From: Manihot esculenta | Lineage: Eukaryota; Streptophyta; Magnoliopsida; Malpighiales; Euphorbiaceae | Reading direction: 5' to 3' | Length of the DNA stretch: 64,000 nucleotides | NCBI RefSeq assembly: GCF_001659605.2 | Contig: NC_035170.2 | Coordinates: forward strand, 28,314,020-28,378,019 | Shown: positions 41,901-53,738 of the stretch, piece after piece | Layout: each line of letters begins with the position of its first letter | Numbering within the stretch: position 1 is the stretch's first letter | Position numbers and translations under genes: made by a program | Notes under the pieces: model-generated | What the model saw: the letters and a program-made list of their open reading frames with translations, nothing else | Told to the model about the DNA's origin: nothing | Databases searched by the model: none

Positions 41901-44900
41901 GTATGTCTTCTTCCCCCCTTGCTAGCGTCAACATGTGGCATGCCTAATCATCTCACATAAAATACCAACAAATAAAAAGGGCTGTAGGTTAACAAAAAAA
42001 GTAACACAAGAAAAAGGAAAAAAGGAAGCTGATTAAATTCACCTAAAGAGATATATGCAAGACCTGTGCATTTGTATTACTGCTTTCTTTTTCTCACTTC
42101 TAATTGTGCACATATCAAAATCCAAAAAAAATATTTTCATCTACATCATCAAAACTTTCAAGAATAGCATACCTGCACCAGAAACACCTACACTTGCCTG
42201 AGAAGGCTGAGGCCGCCAAATGCCTGTCCTAGGCTGATTTGATTCACTTGCTTGGCAGTGGCTGGGTTGAGGTTGGTTCATGCTGGTAAACAATTGATCC
42301 ACTGAACAGCCAGGTACACATCCATTGTGTGTCAAGGTGCAATCCAAAGGAAATAGTAAGTGCAGATGGCCAACAAAATAATCAGAGGTCAGCACATATT
42401 TAACAGAGCTCAAACATTGAAACATCACTAGTATACGGCAATGACACTATAATCATGAACTAACAGGCTGCAGGAGATATCAGACAATCTTAGTAGATTT
42501 AATAAATAAAACATCACAATGGGCTAATAGGATGCATATCCATGGATCATTTCAGAAATGAAGAAGGAAATCATGCCCTGCAACTAATTTTGTATACCTA
42601 ACTAATTATTTCTACCAAATAACCAAAAACATGATTTCCAATGAAGAAATACCTTTCCCCTTTGTTAATGAGAAGTAGTTTTTATGATTTTCGTGAAATC
42701 TAGGAACTAATCCGGCAAAATTATGCTCTAAGAACTGCACTAGCCAAGTCAAGCAAACAAAGAAAAAGCATAAGCATGAAATTCATACCACCAGGCTTCT
42801 TCAGAATATCACTTCGTAGTCCTGAAGCAGTCCAGTATTTCATAAACTTCTTCTTCACCCTTTTCATAAGGTACACAATGTAGTCACCCTTTTTGTTATA
42901 CTTGCGACAATTCTCCCAAATATGCTCCACATCCTTATACACATCTTCTGCGTTCAGGTACTTGATACCATTTTGAAGATTGCTACTTATTGTTCCAAAA
43001 TCCATAGGCATATCTACGACAGTATAATAATCCTGCTCATCATGATAGACCCCCAGCAACCCAACAGGAGAGAGAGATCAGTCCATGTCATACATTGGTT
43101 ATGAGAGGGGGAAAAACACGTCATATATCCAATCACAAATGAACAACAGAATAAGCATGCACAATATACAAAACAAAACTTTGATGCTATTATTGTGAAA
43201 TTGGACACCATAGTGGAAAGGCATAATCATTATGCTTTTAATAAAACTCTTATTACTATCCGCATTTTTTCATATAAGGGTGATGAAAAGAGAAGATGAA
43301 GTGCAAATGAAACCTGTTTCATCTGGAATAAAACAAAAAGGCAAATGCATTGCACCCATAAGTCATAGAATGCAATTTTTTAGTCTCTCCCCAAAACTTG
43401 TCAGGGATGAACAATAAAAAAAGAGATTGCAGAAGTGCTTGGCCATCTTCAAAATTCCCAGCAATGGGTGTTACGCATGTGTAAAATTTAGCCATTTAGT
43501 TATCTGCAGGGGTGGATTTAGGCATGGGCCCCAATGAAATTTTAGAAAATTTCTTTAGGGTATTAAGGTAGAGTTCCCATAGAACTAAATAACTAAGAGG
43601 AAAATTACCATTAAGTCCCTAATTTTTTAAAAAATTCATTAGTTTATTTTTATTTGAAAATTATTTAATTAAAATATTTTTTGTTCTATAAAATCAAATT
43701 CTTTAGTTTTTCTATCAAAAATCTATTAAAATATCTTGATTATTTATATTAGTTAGTTCATAATCATATAATTTTAATGATACATATCATTTAGTCCTCG
43801 TAAATTTAAATATCCAGACCATTGAGTCTTTGTGAACAAAGGATAAAACAACTTAGCTAACGATTTAGTTGACAAATGGACTAAACAATATAAATTTCCC
43901 AAAAACATAGAAACTTGATAGTAATTCTTCTATAAATAAAACCCCAATCCCACTACTATTTTTATAGCAATCACACTTACTTATATATCCTCTCCCCTAT
44001 TTCTTCATTAATCCATAAAATTTTCTTCTAATCGTCAAGATTTCAACTGCTCTTATCCTGCTTATTTTTTTTAAAATATTGATAAAATAAATTATCAACT
44101 CATCATTTTTTTTGTGTACATTGTTTTTTATTATTAAGAAGTGATAGTTGTTTCTGATCATCTCTATTTATATGATTAAGTTATATATTTTAGTCTATTT
44201 AAATGTAGGAAATAAATTTTAAATGAAAAAAAAATAGTTTTATGAGTAGCAGTTTTATGTACTACTACATTTAGAAAAAAAAAATTAAATAGGTAATGTT
44301 TTAAATTATTTAAAAATTAAAGATCTTAAATATAGATAAAAACCAAATAATGCTTTCATATGCAATAGTTTAAACTACTGATTATAAAAAAAAATCTAAA
44401 AACTCATATTCTACATTTTATATGAATTTAACTTGCAAAAATTTGACATATATAATTTTTTTTTCATTACTTTATTTGAACTTGATTCTCTACTTGACAA
44501 CTTTGATTTTGATGTGTATATAGACAACAATTTTTTTCTGAAATGAGTGAAATTTGCGATTTTACTGAGCAAATAAAACTGGGCACCGTTACTTCAAGTT
44601 TTGCATCAGCCACTGGTTATCTGACTAGTCTGATCTTCAAATCTAAGGTAACAGAAATCCACTAAAAGATTTAAGTGACTTTAATTTTTGCTCCATAACA
44701 CCTTCACTGCCTCGATAATGCAAATAAGTGTATGAGGAACAAGTTGCTCTTTTTTCCTCTGCAATGCCTCTATTCTAAACCCTGGACATGTCATGTCTAA
44801 TGCAGGTACTCCCATAGCCTCTCATGTTGTTCGAGAGATAAGTACTACCCTAACATGCAAATAGAGTTTATACTCATGCAACATATACAATGCACCAAAT

Positions 44901-45591
44901 AGCCATTGACACTTACAGGTAGTCCCTGAGCGACAGGATCCACAGGAGCATTGAAAGGTACAGCCTCATCCATTTCCATAACCTTCTTAATCACCTTTAG
45001 CACAAATAAAAAGTTCAAAAAAAAAAAAAACCATCAAAACTTTTCCTACACAAAACCAAACATTTGGGACCTCCAATAATCTCAAATCACAGAAACCACA
45101 AACTTCACCCAAAAGCCCAATAACCTAAAAAATGTCCCACATACCTCTAAGGTAGCTTTCAATTCATTCTGGTTAATCCGAGAATAATGAGATGGGTTCT
45201 TCGACTGTAGTTCTTTCCTGCTTGAAGATCTCATTCCCTTAGACGTCTTAACTGTAGCACTTGTACCTTTCTTTGAGGCTTCCCCTCTCTTAGGTCGAGC
45301 ACGTTTGTTAGCTGGTCTGTTCACCATCCATTCAGTTGTTGGTTCATGAAAACCACTACCAACTCCTCCCTCGAAATGAAACCCATCACTTTCGCCTGAA
45401 GAAGAAGACGACGAAGACGCAGACGAACTATCAGAATCATACAAACTAAACCCATAATCATTAGGTCGATCAGGCACAGAAGTTCCATCGACATTTTTGG
45501 CAACGAAGTCCAAAAACGCTTCCTCATCAACATTCTCCACAGTAGGCTTTTTCGCACCAGATTTTTTGGGGCGTCCACGCTTCCGTTTCAT
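38993..45591 (-). CDS. Bromodomain-Ptta/En/Spm transposase-domain fusion protein (695 aa, predicted)
   Basis: Eleven exons join in phase: 45591-45145, 44994-44917, 43032-42789, 42301-42173, 41943-41585, 41412-41209, 41116-41024, 40942-40835, 40722-40378, 40297-40226 and 39001-38993. Residues 1-149: AT-hook-like MKRKRGRPKK, Ser-rich and basic. Residues 150-256: bromodomain with PMDFGTI, NCRKYNKKGDYI and VKKKFMKYW. Residues 257-299: Gln/Ser/Pro linker. Residues 300-555: Transposase_24-type domain (GRGPTQCHFMFDLPEGERI, WVMKSLASKWRNWKARL, LPDQWAALVLHWNSEEVQ, ARNKANRAKQKSAHAAGTKS). Residues 620-665: coiled coil. I use the ATG at 45591 because the one at 45603 probably lies in a leader intron and the paralogue starts at MKRKRG. 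The last 3-codon exon is uncertain. An alternative is two genes, the second starting at MPHVDASKGG (41941). Introns carry a hAT element and a long hairpin. Confidence 0.65.
39507..39898. repeat. Long near-perfect hairpin (foldback) element
   Basis: About 390 bp form two arms of roughly 190 nt. The left arm (ccctaaacttgaggcaatg, ccaattttgcc, aagtttttag) is mirrored by the right arm (caaagtttagaggc, gcaaaattgga, ctaaaaactt). The centre is an AT-rich palindrome. It lies in the predicted last intron of the bromodomain-transposase gene, so transcription through it would give a long double-stranded RNA. Confidence 0.75.
43499..44623. mobile_element. Non-autonomous hAT element in intron 2 of the fusion gene
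   Basis: A 1,109-bp element (43507-44615) sits between exact 8-bp repeats gttatctg (43499-43506 and 44616-44623). It starts CAGGGGTGGATTTAGG and its right end read inward is CAGTGGCTGATGCAA, matching typical plant hAT termini (CAGxGGCxGA). The interior is AT-rich and shows no transposase frame. Confidence 0.75.
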
Positions 45592-45850
45592 ATCTATAAA
45601 CAACGCTATAATCAGTCTTTCAATGATAAAAAGGAAGCAAAATAAAAAGGAAAAATGAAAAATTGATGGGTACCTACTTCGATTTGTGAATTATGTATAA
45701 GTTTAGGAATTGGGGTTTAGAAAAGTTGAGAATCCGAGGCGTTGGGTTGGGAATGGGGAGATGAGAAATGAGAACGGAAGCGTTGGTGCACTGGCAGTGT
45801 CGCCAAATGCAGTAATAGACGAGTGGGATTTCGGAACTTGGCGTAGGCTT
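45592..45850 (-). promoter_or_regulatory. Leader intron and promoter-proximal region of the fusion gene
   Basis: On the minus strand a donor (GTAG|GTACCC, near 45673) and an acceptor (TTTATAG|AT, directly before the ATG at 45591) suggest a short leader intron of about 80 bp. The GC-richer stretch 45700-45850 is the likely 5'UTR and promoter. No clear TATA box is seen. Confidence 0.5.
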
Positions 45851-47369
45851 CTGTTATGCTTTGTTTGACTGAGCGTTAAATTTTAATTTTTTTAATTAAA
45901 ATTGTTGTTGAATTATTATTAAAATATTAAATAAATTTAAATAATATTAAATAAATTAAATAAAGGAGTATTAATTTTTTTATAAAAATAAAACTTTATA
46001 AATAATAATCTTTTATTATATTAAAAAATAATTACAAATAAAATAAAATTAGCTATATTTTTTAATTATAAACAATTAAAACTAAAAATAAATATTTAAT
46101 GTAAAATAAAAATTTTAATTTTAATTTTAAATTTTATTATATTTAAATAAAATTAATAATTAATACATTTTTTATTTTAATTACAATCTATTTTATAATT
46201 ATACTATGATAACTTTTTAAAGAATTGCATGCTTATTAACTTTATTATATAATAAGTATTATTACATAAATAAAAATTTTATATTTTTATTTTAATTAAA
46301 TTATTAAATATTAATTTAATTAAGTTTATATATGGTTTGTATTTAATAACAATTTTAATTAATTGATATATATATATTAAAATTTTATAGAGTTTAAATA
46401 CTATATGAATTTGATTTATTAAACTAGTAGTTTTAATTGGTTTAAATTATTTTTATTTATTATTATGTCTTTAAAAATACACAAGTATAATATTTAATTT
46501 TCAATATTATCTCCAACAATTATTTATAATTTTTTATTTTTATAAATTAATTTTATTTTTAATAAAAATACTATTTTTATATTCAATTATTTTTGTCCAC
46601 TTCCTAAACTTATTATCTATTTTTTATACTATAATAATATATAAATTAATTATTATAACTCTATTTAATTTTCTCTTAATTTTAAGAATTTTTTAAAATA
46701 TTTTTTATTATTTAATAAAATTTAATATCTTTAAAATGAGTATAATTAAAAAATAAAAAAATATTTTTTAATATACGTAAAAAATAAAATGAATAAAAAT
46801 TATATGATAGAGAAATATTTTTATAATATCTTTTTATTATTAAATTTAATTTGGAAATTTATGTAAATTTAAAATATTAATTTCATTTATTTTAATAATA
46901 AAGTATTTAATTTGATTGGTCATAAAAAAAATTAATATATATTAAATAAAACAAAAATATGATAAAATTAGAAGAAAGTAAAATAAAAGTTAAAAGTTTA
47001 TTTTATAAAATAATTCTATCATAATTTGAAAATTAATATAAATATATTCTAAAATATTAAATTTAAAATAAAACATAGGATAATGAACATATTTTTTATA
47101 TAAATTTTAAAATGCTTTTCGATTAATAATTAAAGTGTGAATAAAAAATATAACGTTTTAATTTTTATTAAAATGGTAGCAAATTAAAACCAAAATAATA
47201 TATATGGACATATTTTTAAAGTAAAAAAATAAAAAAATCAATTTCTAAATTTTGTTAACTATTTAATTGTCCCGTATTAATTATTTACTTGTCAAAATAG
47301 TTAGCAAATTCTAAAGTAAAATTCTTTTTGACAAATATTTCACCTCCACCCGTAAAATACTAAATAATT
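45851..47369. other. AT-rich intergenic DNA, no gene seen
   Basis: About 1.5 kb of extremely AT-rich DNA without frames, RNA genes or element ends that I can support. Confidence 0.5.
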
Positions 47370-48455
47370 TTTTTAAGGAAAAATTATTTTTTAGTATTTG
47401 AGATATAGTCTAATTAAAAGATTCGTATTTTTATTTTTAGAACTCAATACTTTCGTCTTTAAAATTTAATTCCATTAAAATTAGATATTTTTCCGTCAAA
47501 AGCACTGTTAATGACAGGAAAAATGATCGAATTACATTTTATAGAACTCAACACTTTAGTCCTTAATATTTAATTTCTATAAATTTATAGGTTTCTCTCA
47601 AAAAATTGAAGAAAAAAAATATGTTTTCGTCCCTAAAATATTATATAATTAACAGATTTGTCCTTCTATTTTTCAAATTCAACACTTTAGTCCCTAAAAT
47701 TTAATTTCGTCAAAATTCAAGGAAGAAAATCTCAATTTCAAACTCAATCTCCATAAACAAATAAAAATTTCAATAAATTTAAGATTCAAATTGTGTGAAG
47801 ATAATAAAAATCAAAATATATAAAATTTAGATTATTAAAAATAAAAAGTTAGAATTCAATAGAAATTATTTTTGTGGTGCCGCTCGCTGTGGATCACTTC
47901 TTGCAATTTGAAAAATTCATGAAAATGTCTCTGACATTTTAAAAAGTCTACTAGTTAATTTTTCCATTAATTTTAGTTGTTAAGTATTATAAAAAAATAT
48001 AAAATACCCCTGATATGAAGGGACTAATTAGTAAACTTTTTAATAATTTGAGGGACCAACTAATAATTTTTTTTAAACTATAGGGACTAAATAGTAAAAT
48101 ATTTAGTAATAAAATTAATAGAGGAACTAACTATAGACTTTTTAAAATATCAGAGACATCTTAATATATTTTTCAAAATTGAGGGACTAAATAGCGAGTT
48201 TTTCCATCCTATAGAAGCTAAATAGTAATTTTTTTATTTTATTATTGATAAGGGTATTTTTAAAATTATATTTATTCTCTTTCTTTTGACCAAGTGAAAA
48301 TTATTGACTTAACAGAAATTTTTTACGGAGAGATTTTGGATTTTGACGGAATTAAACCTCAAAGACGAAAGTATTTGATTCTAAAAATATAGGGACAAAT
48401 CCGTTAATTATGTTATACCTTAGAGACTAAAAAATAATTTTTTCTTTTTTAACAT
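47370..48455. mobile_element. MULE-like non-autonomous element, copy 2
   Basis: The reverse complement matches the element at 7505-8562 over nearly its full length. It has the same long inverted ends (GGAAAAATTATTTTTTAGTA on the left) and the same core with ctatttagtccctata-type phrases. Flanks are T/A runs (possible ttttttaa duplication), so the target site is not decisive. Confidence 0.6.
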
Positions 48456-48578
48456 TAAAAATATAAAAATCCTATGAGAATCATAAATCGAAGTTGATGG
48501 AAATTTGTCCACAATCTGTCTTGTTTTCTTATTTTTGTTTTTCTTCCAGATCGATGCTTATTCATGTGGGACTCCTTT

Positions 48579-50797
48579 TGTAACGACCCGAAAATCGGAC
48601 CGCTACCGGCGCTAGGATCCAGATCGGCTTAAGGCCGCCGGGACCCGTAGCAAGCCTGACATATAACCTGTAAACCTGTATAATCCCATACATGATCCAC
48701 AACATACATAAAAATTAAAACTTTTCTTTACATGAACATCAACCAAACTCAACCTGTGCATAAAACATTAACATAACATTGATCCCTCTGTGGGATCTCA
48801 TCAGTGCCCCCAAGGGGTGACATAACATACGTTGAGTTGGTTTACATAAACATCGTAAAAATCTCTAAGATCATGTGTTAAAGGGATAGCACAATCTATG
48901 GTCAAGCACACACTAACATCCATAAACCTCATTACATAACTATACTGTACTTTTACATTACAATTTGATCATGTCCATTGCTAGCTATTACATAAGCATG
49001 ACTTCTTTACTCTATCCGGACTCCCGCACTATACTGTACCTGCAAGCCTGGGGGTAAAGGGAGAGGGGTGAGCTAAAAGCCCAGTGAGCTGAACTATAAA
49101 ACATTTTAACACTATGCTTTAATGAAATGCATCATAACACAGACAATTCACATAAGGGTTGGGTGAACTTGTCACCAATTAGTCCAAGCTAACATGGTGC
49201 CAGGCCGTAGCATGGGGTCCTGGTCTTCCTGTCATACATACATTACTTACCATTATTCCAGGGCCTCCTCTAGGCTCCTGGTCTTCGAGTCCACAATCGT
49301 GCCAGGCCGTAGAATGGGGTCCTGGTCTTTCATTTCCGTGCCAGGCCGTAGAATGGGGTCCTGGTCTTCCTGTCATGGACTAATTGGGTCATCCAACATT
49401 CACCCACATCAACAACACATGATGCAATGCGGCATATTCGTGAAACTAATGCAATCACCCTATTGCATGATCATGATGCATGAAACATGATAAAACATTT
49501 AATTTAAAAGATTAAGTTTAGTTCCACTCACCTCTGGCTGACTCTGACAACACCGAAGCAGCTGACCTCACTGCTGGGGTCCTCGGTTCCTCGGGTCCGA
49601 ACCTACACAGGTGGACTCAAATGAGGGACCAAACATACTTGAACATAACTCTAAAATACTCCCCAAAAACCCCCTAAAACATCCTGAAAACATCACATAA
49701 AAACATGCAAGAAATGGCTGAACAGGGCACTTTCGGCGGCAGGTTCGGCGGCCGAAAGTCCCTCCAGAGCCGAAAGTCAGGCAGGTTCGGCGGCACCTTC
49801 GGCGGCCGAACCTCCCAGACATATCCGAAAGTCTTCTTTCGGGGGCAAGCTTCGGCAGCCGAATGCTGCCTCCACAAGGGGGTTCGGCGGCCGAAACTCC
49901 CTTCGGCGGCCGAACCTGGTTTCTGCCAGAAGGGCAGAAACTTGGTTCACATGAACCCCTTGCCTCCCAAAACCTCAAATCATGCATAAATCTCAACCAA
50001 AACATGCATACAAGTTCCTAGGGGTCTCAAACAGTCAAATACCCCAACTACAACACTTCAAACACACACAATCAACACACATTGTTCAAAACATCAATAT
50101 TAACCCATAACTCAACATATAACCTAACATGCATTTCTACCCATAGATCTTGCATAAAACTTATTTAAAAACACATAAGGAGCTTAAGATCGGCTCTTAC
50201 CTCTTGAAGATCGAGAGGGAGACGACCTAAACTTGGAGATCCACGAAAATGAGCTCCTGAGTTCCCAAAGCTCCAAAACTTGGTTTAAATGCTCAAAACT
50301 TGCAATGTGAGTTTAAAACTCAAGAAAAATGGAAGAGATTTGGAGGAAGAACACAAGAGTTGCAAAGGGAAGGTCGGAAGCTTGCTGTGGCCGAAAATGG
50401 GAGAAAACTCGCCCATTTCGGCTAAGTGCCCCTTTTATAGGTGGCTGGCCAGGCCACGTTCGGGGGCCGAATGCGCTTCCGCATCCATGCAATGTTCGGC
50501 GGCCGAACTTGACTTTCGGTTGCCGAAACTGGACTTCCCTAACTCATGCTTTCGGGGGCCTAACGTGCCTCCAAAACGCATGCATGTTCGGCGGCCGAAC
50601 TTGACTTTCGGCGGCCGAACCTGGGTTTTCCTCCAAGGACTTTTCATGCAAAAAACTCATTTAATTTCATACTTAAAATCATAAAACACATTAAAACATT
50701 TTTATAAAATATGATTCTACCCTTCTAGAGGTCTCCGGCATCCGAGATTCCACCGGACGGTAGGAATTCCGATACCGGAGTCTAGCCGGGTATTACA
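48579..50797 (-). repeat. 3' LTR of a minus-strand Ty3/gypsy element (element A)
   Basis: A 2,219-bp LTR with TGTAA...TTACA ends (TGTAATACCCGGC on the coding-strand 5' side). It is homologous along its length to the LTRs of the complete element at 53.7-63.7 kb but diverged and shorter. It contains three diverged copies of the aggaccccatgctacggcct-type tandem unit (about 49194-49375) and many TTCGGCNGCCGAA palindromes. The outside flank is cctttt. A polypurine tract follows it inward (50798-50812, complement). Confidence 0.85.
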
Positions 50798-50897
50798 TTT
50801 TCCCCCCCTTAAGAACATTCGTCCCCGAATGTTCCTCAACTAGTACATACATAGCAAACAACATAGCATACATACATGAAATACATAGAGACTAACC

Positions 50898-52603
50898 TTA
50901 AAAGAGATGAGGATATTGCCGGAGCATAGACTCCCGTGTCTCCCCAGTACATTCTTCCAAATTGTGGTGGTTCCAAAGGACTTTCACCATCGGGATTTCT
51001 TTGTTCCTTAGCTTTCTGATCTGGGTGTCTATGATCCGTACTGGCTGCTCAACATAGGTGAGATCCTCTTGGATCTCCACATCAGGCTCACTAAGAACCT
51101 TGCCCGGATCTGACACGAACTTTCTCAACATAGAAACATGGAAAACCGGATGGATTCTCTCCATTGAAGCAGGCAAATCTAGCTTGTACGATACATTCCC
51201 AATCTTTTGCAAGACTTCAAAGGGTCCGATGTACCGCGGAGCCAGCTTACCCTTCCTCCCGAACCGAACCACTCCTTTCATTGGAGACACCTTGAGCAAT
51301 ACCAGATCCCCCTCCTGAAACTCTACTAGTCTTCTGCGGATGTCTGCATAACTCTTCTGTCTGCTTGCAGCCGTCTTAATTCTCTCTCTGATTATGGGTA
51401 CCACCCTGCTGGTGATCTCTACTAGCTCAGGCCCTGCCAAGGCCCTTTCTCCAACTTCCTCCCAGCAAACAGGTGACCTGCACTTCCTCCCGTACAAAGC
51501 TTCATATGGAGCCATCCCGATGCTAGCATGATGGCTGTTATTGTAGGCAAACTCCACCAAAGGTAGATGCTGCCTCCAAGAACCGCCAAAGTCCAGCACA
51601 CACATTCTAAGCATATCCTCGATAGTCTGGATGGTCCTCTCCGACTGTCCGTCCGTCTGGGGGTGGAAGGCAGTGCTGAAATCCAACCTAGTACCCATGG
51701 CATTCTGCAGACTCTGCCAAAACCTGGAGGTGAACTGGGGCCCTCTATCTGACACTATAGAAACAGGAACCTCATGCAGTCTGACTATCTCATCTACATA
51801 CACCTGCCCCAACTTGTCCACAGAGTAGCCACTCCTGACAGGGATGAAGTGAGCAGATTTGGTGAGTCTGTCCACAATCACCCATATGGAGTCCAATCTG
51901 TTGGACGCTGCCGGTAACCCCACTACGAAGTCCATAGCTATATTCTCCCATTTCCACTCTGGAATAGGTAGCGGGTTAAGCATTCCAGCCGGCTTCTGAT
52001 GTTCCAGCTTCACCCTCTGACATACTTCGCAGGCTGACACAAACTGTGCCACTTCTTTCTTCATAGCTGGCCACCAGTAAACTTTCTTCATATCTTGATA
52101 CATCTTGGTGGCTCCGGGGTGAATGCTGTATCTTGCATTATGAGCCTCTCTCATAATGTCTCCTTTTAGCCCAATGTCATCTGGTACACACAATCGACTC
52201 CCATAGCGGAGGATCCCCCTATTGTCAAATCTGAACTCACTGTCCTTGCCTGACTGAACAGTCCTGGCAATCTTCACTAACTCTGGGTCCTCATGCTGTT
52301 TCTGAGCCACCTGCTCCAGAAACACGGGTGTCACTTTCATCTGAGCGACCAAGGCACCTGTACCAGACAACTCCAACTGTAGACCTTCCTCAATGAGCTT
52401 GTAAAACTCCTTCACCACTGGTCTCCTCTCTGCCGTGATGTGGGATAGACTGCCTAGTGACTTCCGGCTTAGAGCGTCTGCCACGACATTCGCCTTACCC
52501 GGATGATACTGAATCTTACAATCATAGTCACTCAGCAGCTCCACCCATCTCCTCTGCCTCAAGTTCAAATCCCTCTGACTCAAGATGTACTGCAAGCTTT
52601 TAT
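50898..52603 (-). pseudogene. Truncated Ty3/gypsy pol (RNase H end plus integrase) of element A
   Basis: Minus-strand frame of 592 codons (52676-50898). The retroelement part starts about residue 25 ([18 protein letters not shown]), inside the RNase H domain, and runs through the HHCC zinc region, the integrase core ([28 protein letters not shown]), the GPF module and the C-terminal chromodomain-like tail. Gag, protease, RT and most of RNase H are missing. The first 24 codons come from an unrelated inserted segment, so the ATG is not native. In the tail the conserved Trp of the TWE motif is Gly. It is very similar to the intact copy at 56.3-61.3 kb. Confidence 0.85.
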
Positions 52604-52885
52604 TGTAACAGCCCGGCCCTTTTCGCACGGCACTGTTACCGCTCACAGCCCGTGACCTACCTCTGGGCCCAGCCACTGTGAGCAGCTCTTAACATCCCTT
52701 CACCCTCACGGGTTCCAGGCAGGATTTGTCCCTCGGGGGAGCCAATACGGCCCGCCCTAGCCCGAGTGGATTTGGCCCAATTCCTTCCTCTGGGAATTAG
52801 GTCGCCTCCCCCACTGCTCGAACCCTTGACCTCCCACTTTAAGGGAATAGTCTGGTGAGAGTGAGTACCAATTGTTCCACATCAG
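52604..52885 (-). repeat. tRNA/SINE-like segment at the deletion junction
   Basis: A GC-rich piece that matches no part of the intact element. Read on the minus strand it has a box-A-like TGGTACTCACTCTC (about 52870-52857) and, about 45 nt on, an exact box B GGTTCGAGC (52824-52816). It ends CCGGGCTGTTACA at the break in pol. It could be a tRNA-derived SINE or the end of another LTR (TGTAACAGCCCGG). The two readings cannot be separated by eye. Confidence 0.4.
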
Positions 52886-53018
52886 CATATAGACAGGACT
52901 AACATCCTATCCTAGTGGACATGTTTTTCCTATGGTGCTTGACCTACTAAACCTCTCTATGAGCCCAACTCTCTCTCTATAGGTCCGACCATGTGAACCT
53001 AGGGCTCTGATACCAATC
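52886..53018 (-). other. 5' leader and primer-binding site of minus-strand element B
   Basis: The minus strand matches the leader of the complete element (ggttcacatggtcgga, atgtccactaggatagga). The initiator tRNA-Met primer site TGGTATCAGAG lies at 53015-53005, three bases from the LTR end, the same layout as in the intact copy. Confidence 0.75.
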
Positions 53019-53738
53019 TGTAACAGCTCGGAAACCGAACTGCCACCGGCACTAGGATCCAGATCGACTTAAGGTCGCCGGGACCCGTAGTAAGCCTGCT
53101 ATTCTGTCTGTATACCTGTGAAATCCCATACATGATCATACATTTGCTGTAAAAACATAAAACTTTTCTTCATTCCAAGGCTTAACATGTGCATGCAATC
53201 TTTCTATTCTCTACTAATCCCTACTAGAGCTCCTCATGGCCCTAGGCGGATCAAACTCATCATGTTAAGCCTGGTTTTGCTCATAAACATACAACAAGAA
53301 AGAAACATACATAAACTGATCATGTGACGCTACAAAGGGATTACAAGTCTTATAAATCAAACACCATTCTATCCATATACACTATCTCTATACAATGACA
53401 TGTCCACGCTAGCTATTACAAAACTCTGTACTCTTCCTGTACCCTGCTGAGTTCTCTCTGACCTCTGAACCTGCACAACTGGAGTTAGGGGAGAGGGATG
53501 AGCTACGATAGCCCAGTGAGTAGAATAATAAAATAACAGGTGATAAAACATGCTCTCATGGAATGCAACATATAAGCACATCACCTCGGCCGGACGGATC
53601 AAAAATCCCTCTATCTAATCTGGGGTACCTAAGTACCATGTGCCTGGTCCCCGTAGGGCTGTTCCAGGTCTTTCTGTTGTGCCTGGTCCCCGTAGGGCTG
53701 TTCCAGGTCTTCCTCTGAGGGCTAATGAATCCTCACGA
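53019..53738 (-). repeat. LTR of element B, first part (interrupted)
   Basis: Minus-strand LTR starting TGTAACAGCTCGG at 53019. It is related to, but clearly diverged from, the LTR at 48579 (many C/T and G/A changes, different middle), so it is not simply the partner LTR of element A. It carries a two-unit tandem gtgcctggtccccgtagggc (about 53640-53710). It is cut at 53738 by the complete element and resumes at 63746. Confidence 0.75.

Noticed and set aside
49179..49490. Repetitive frames with PGRSMGSWSS-type peptides
   Set aside because: They are translations of the LTR tandem repeat, not genes.
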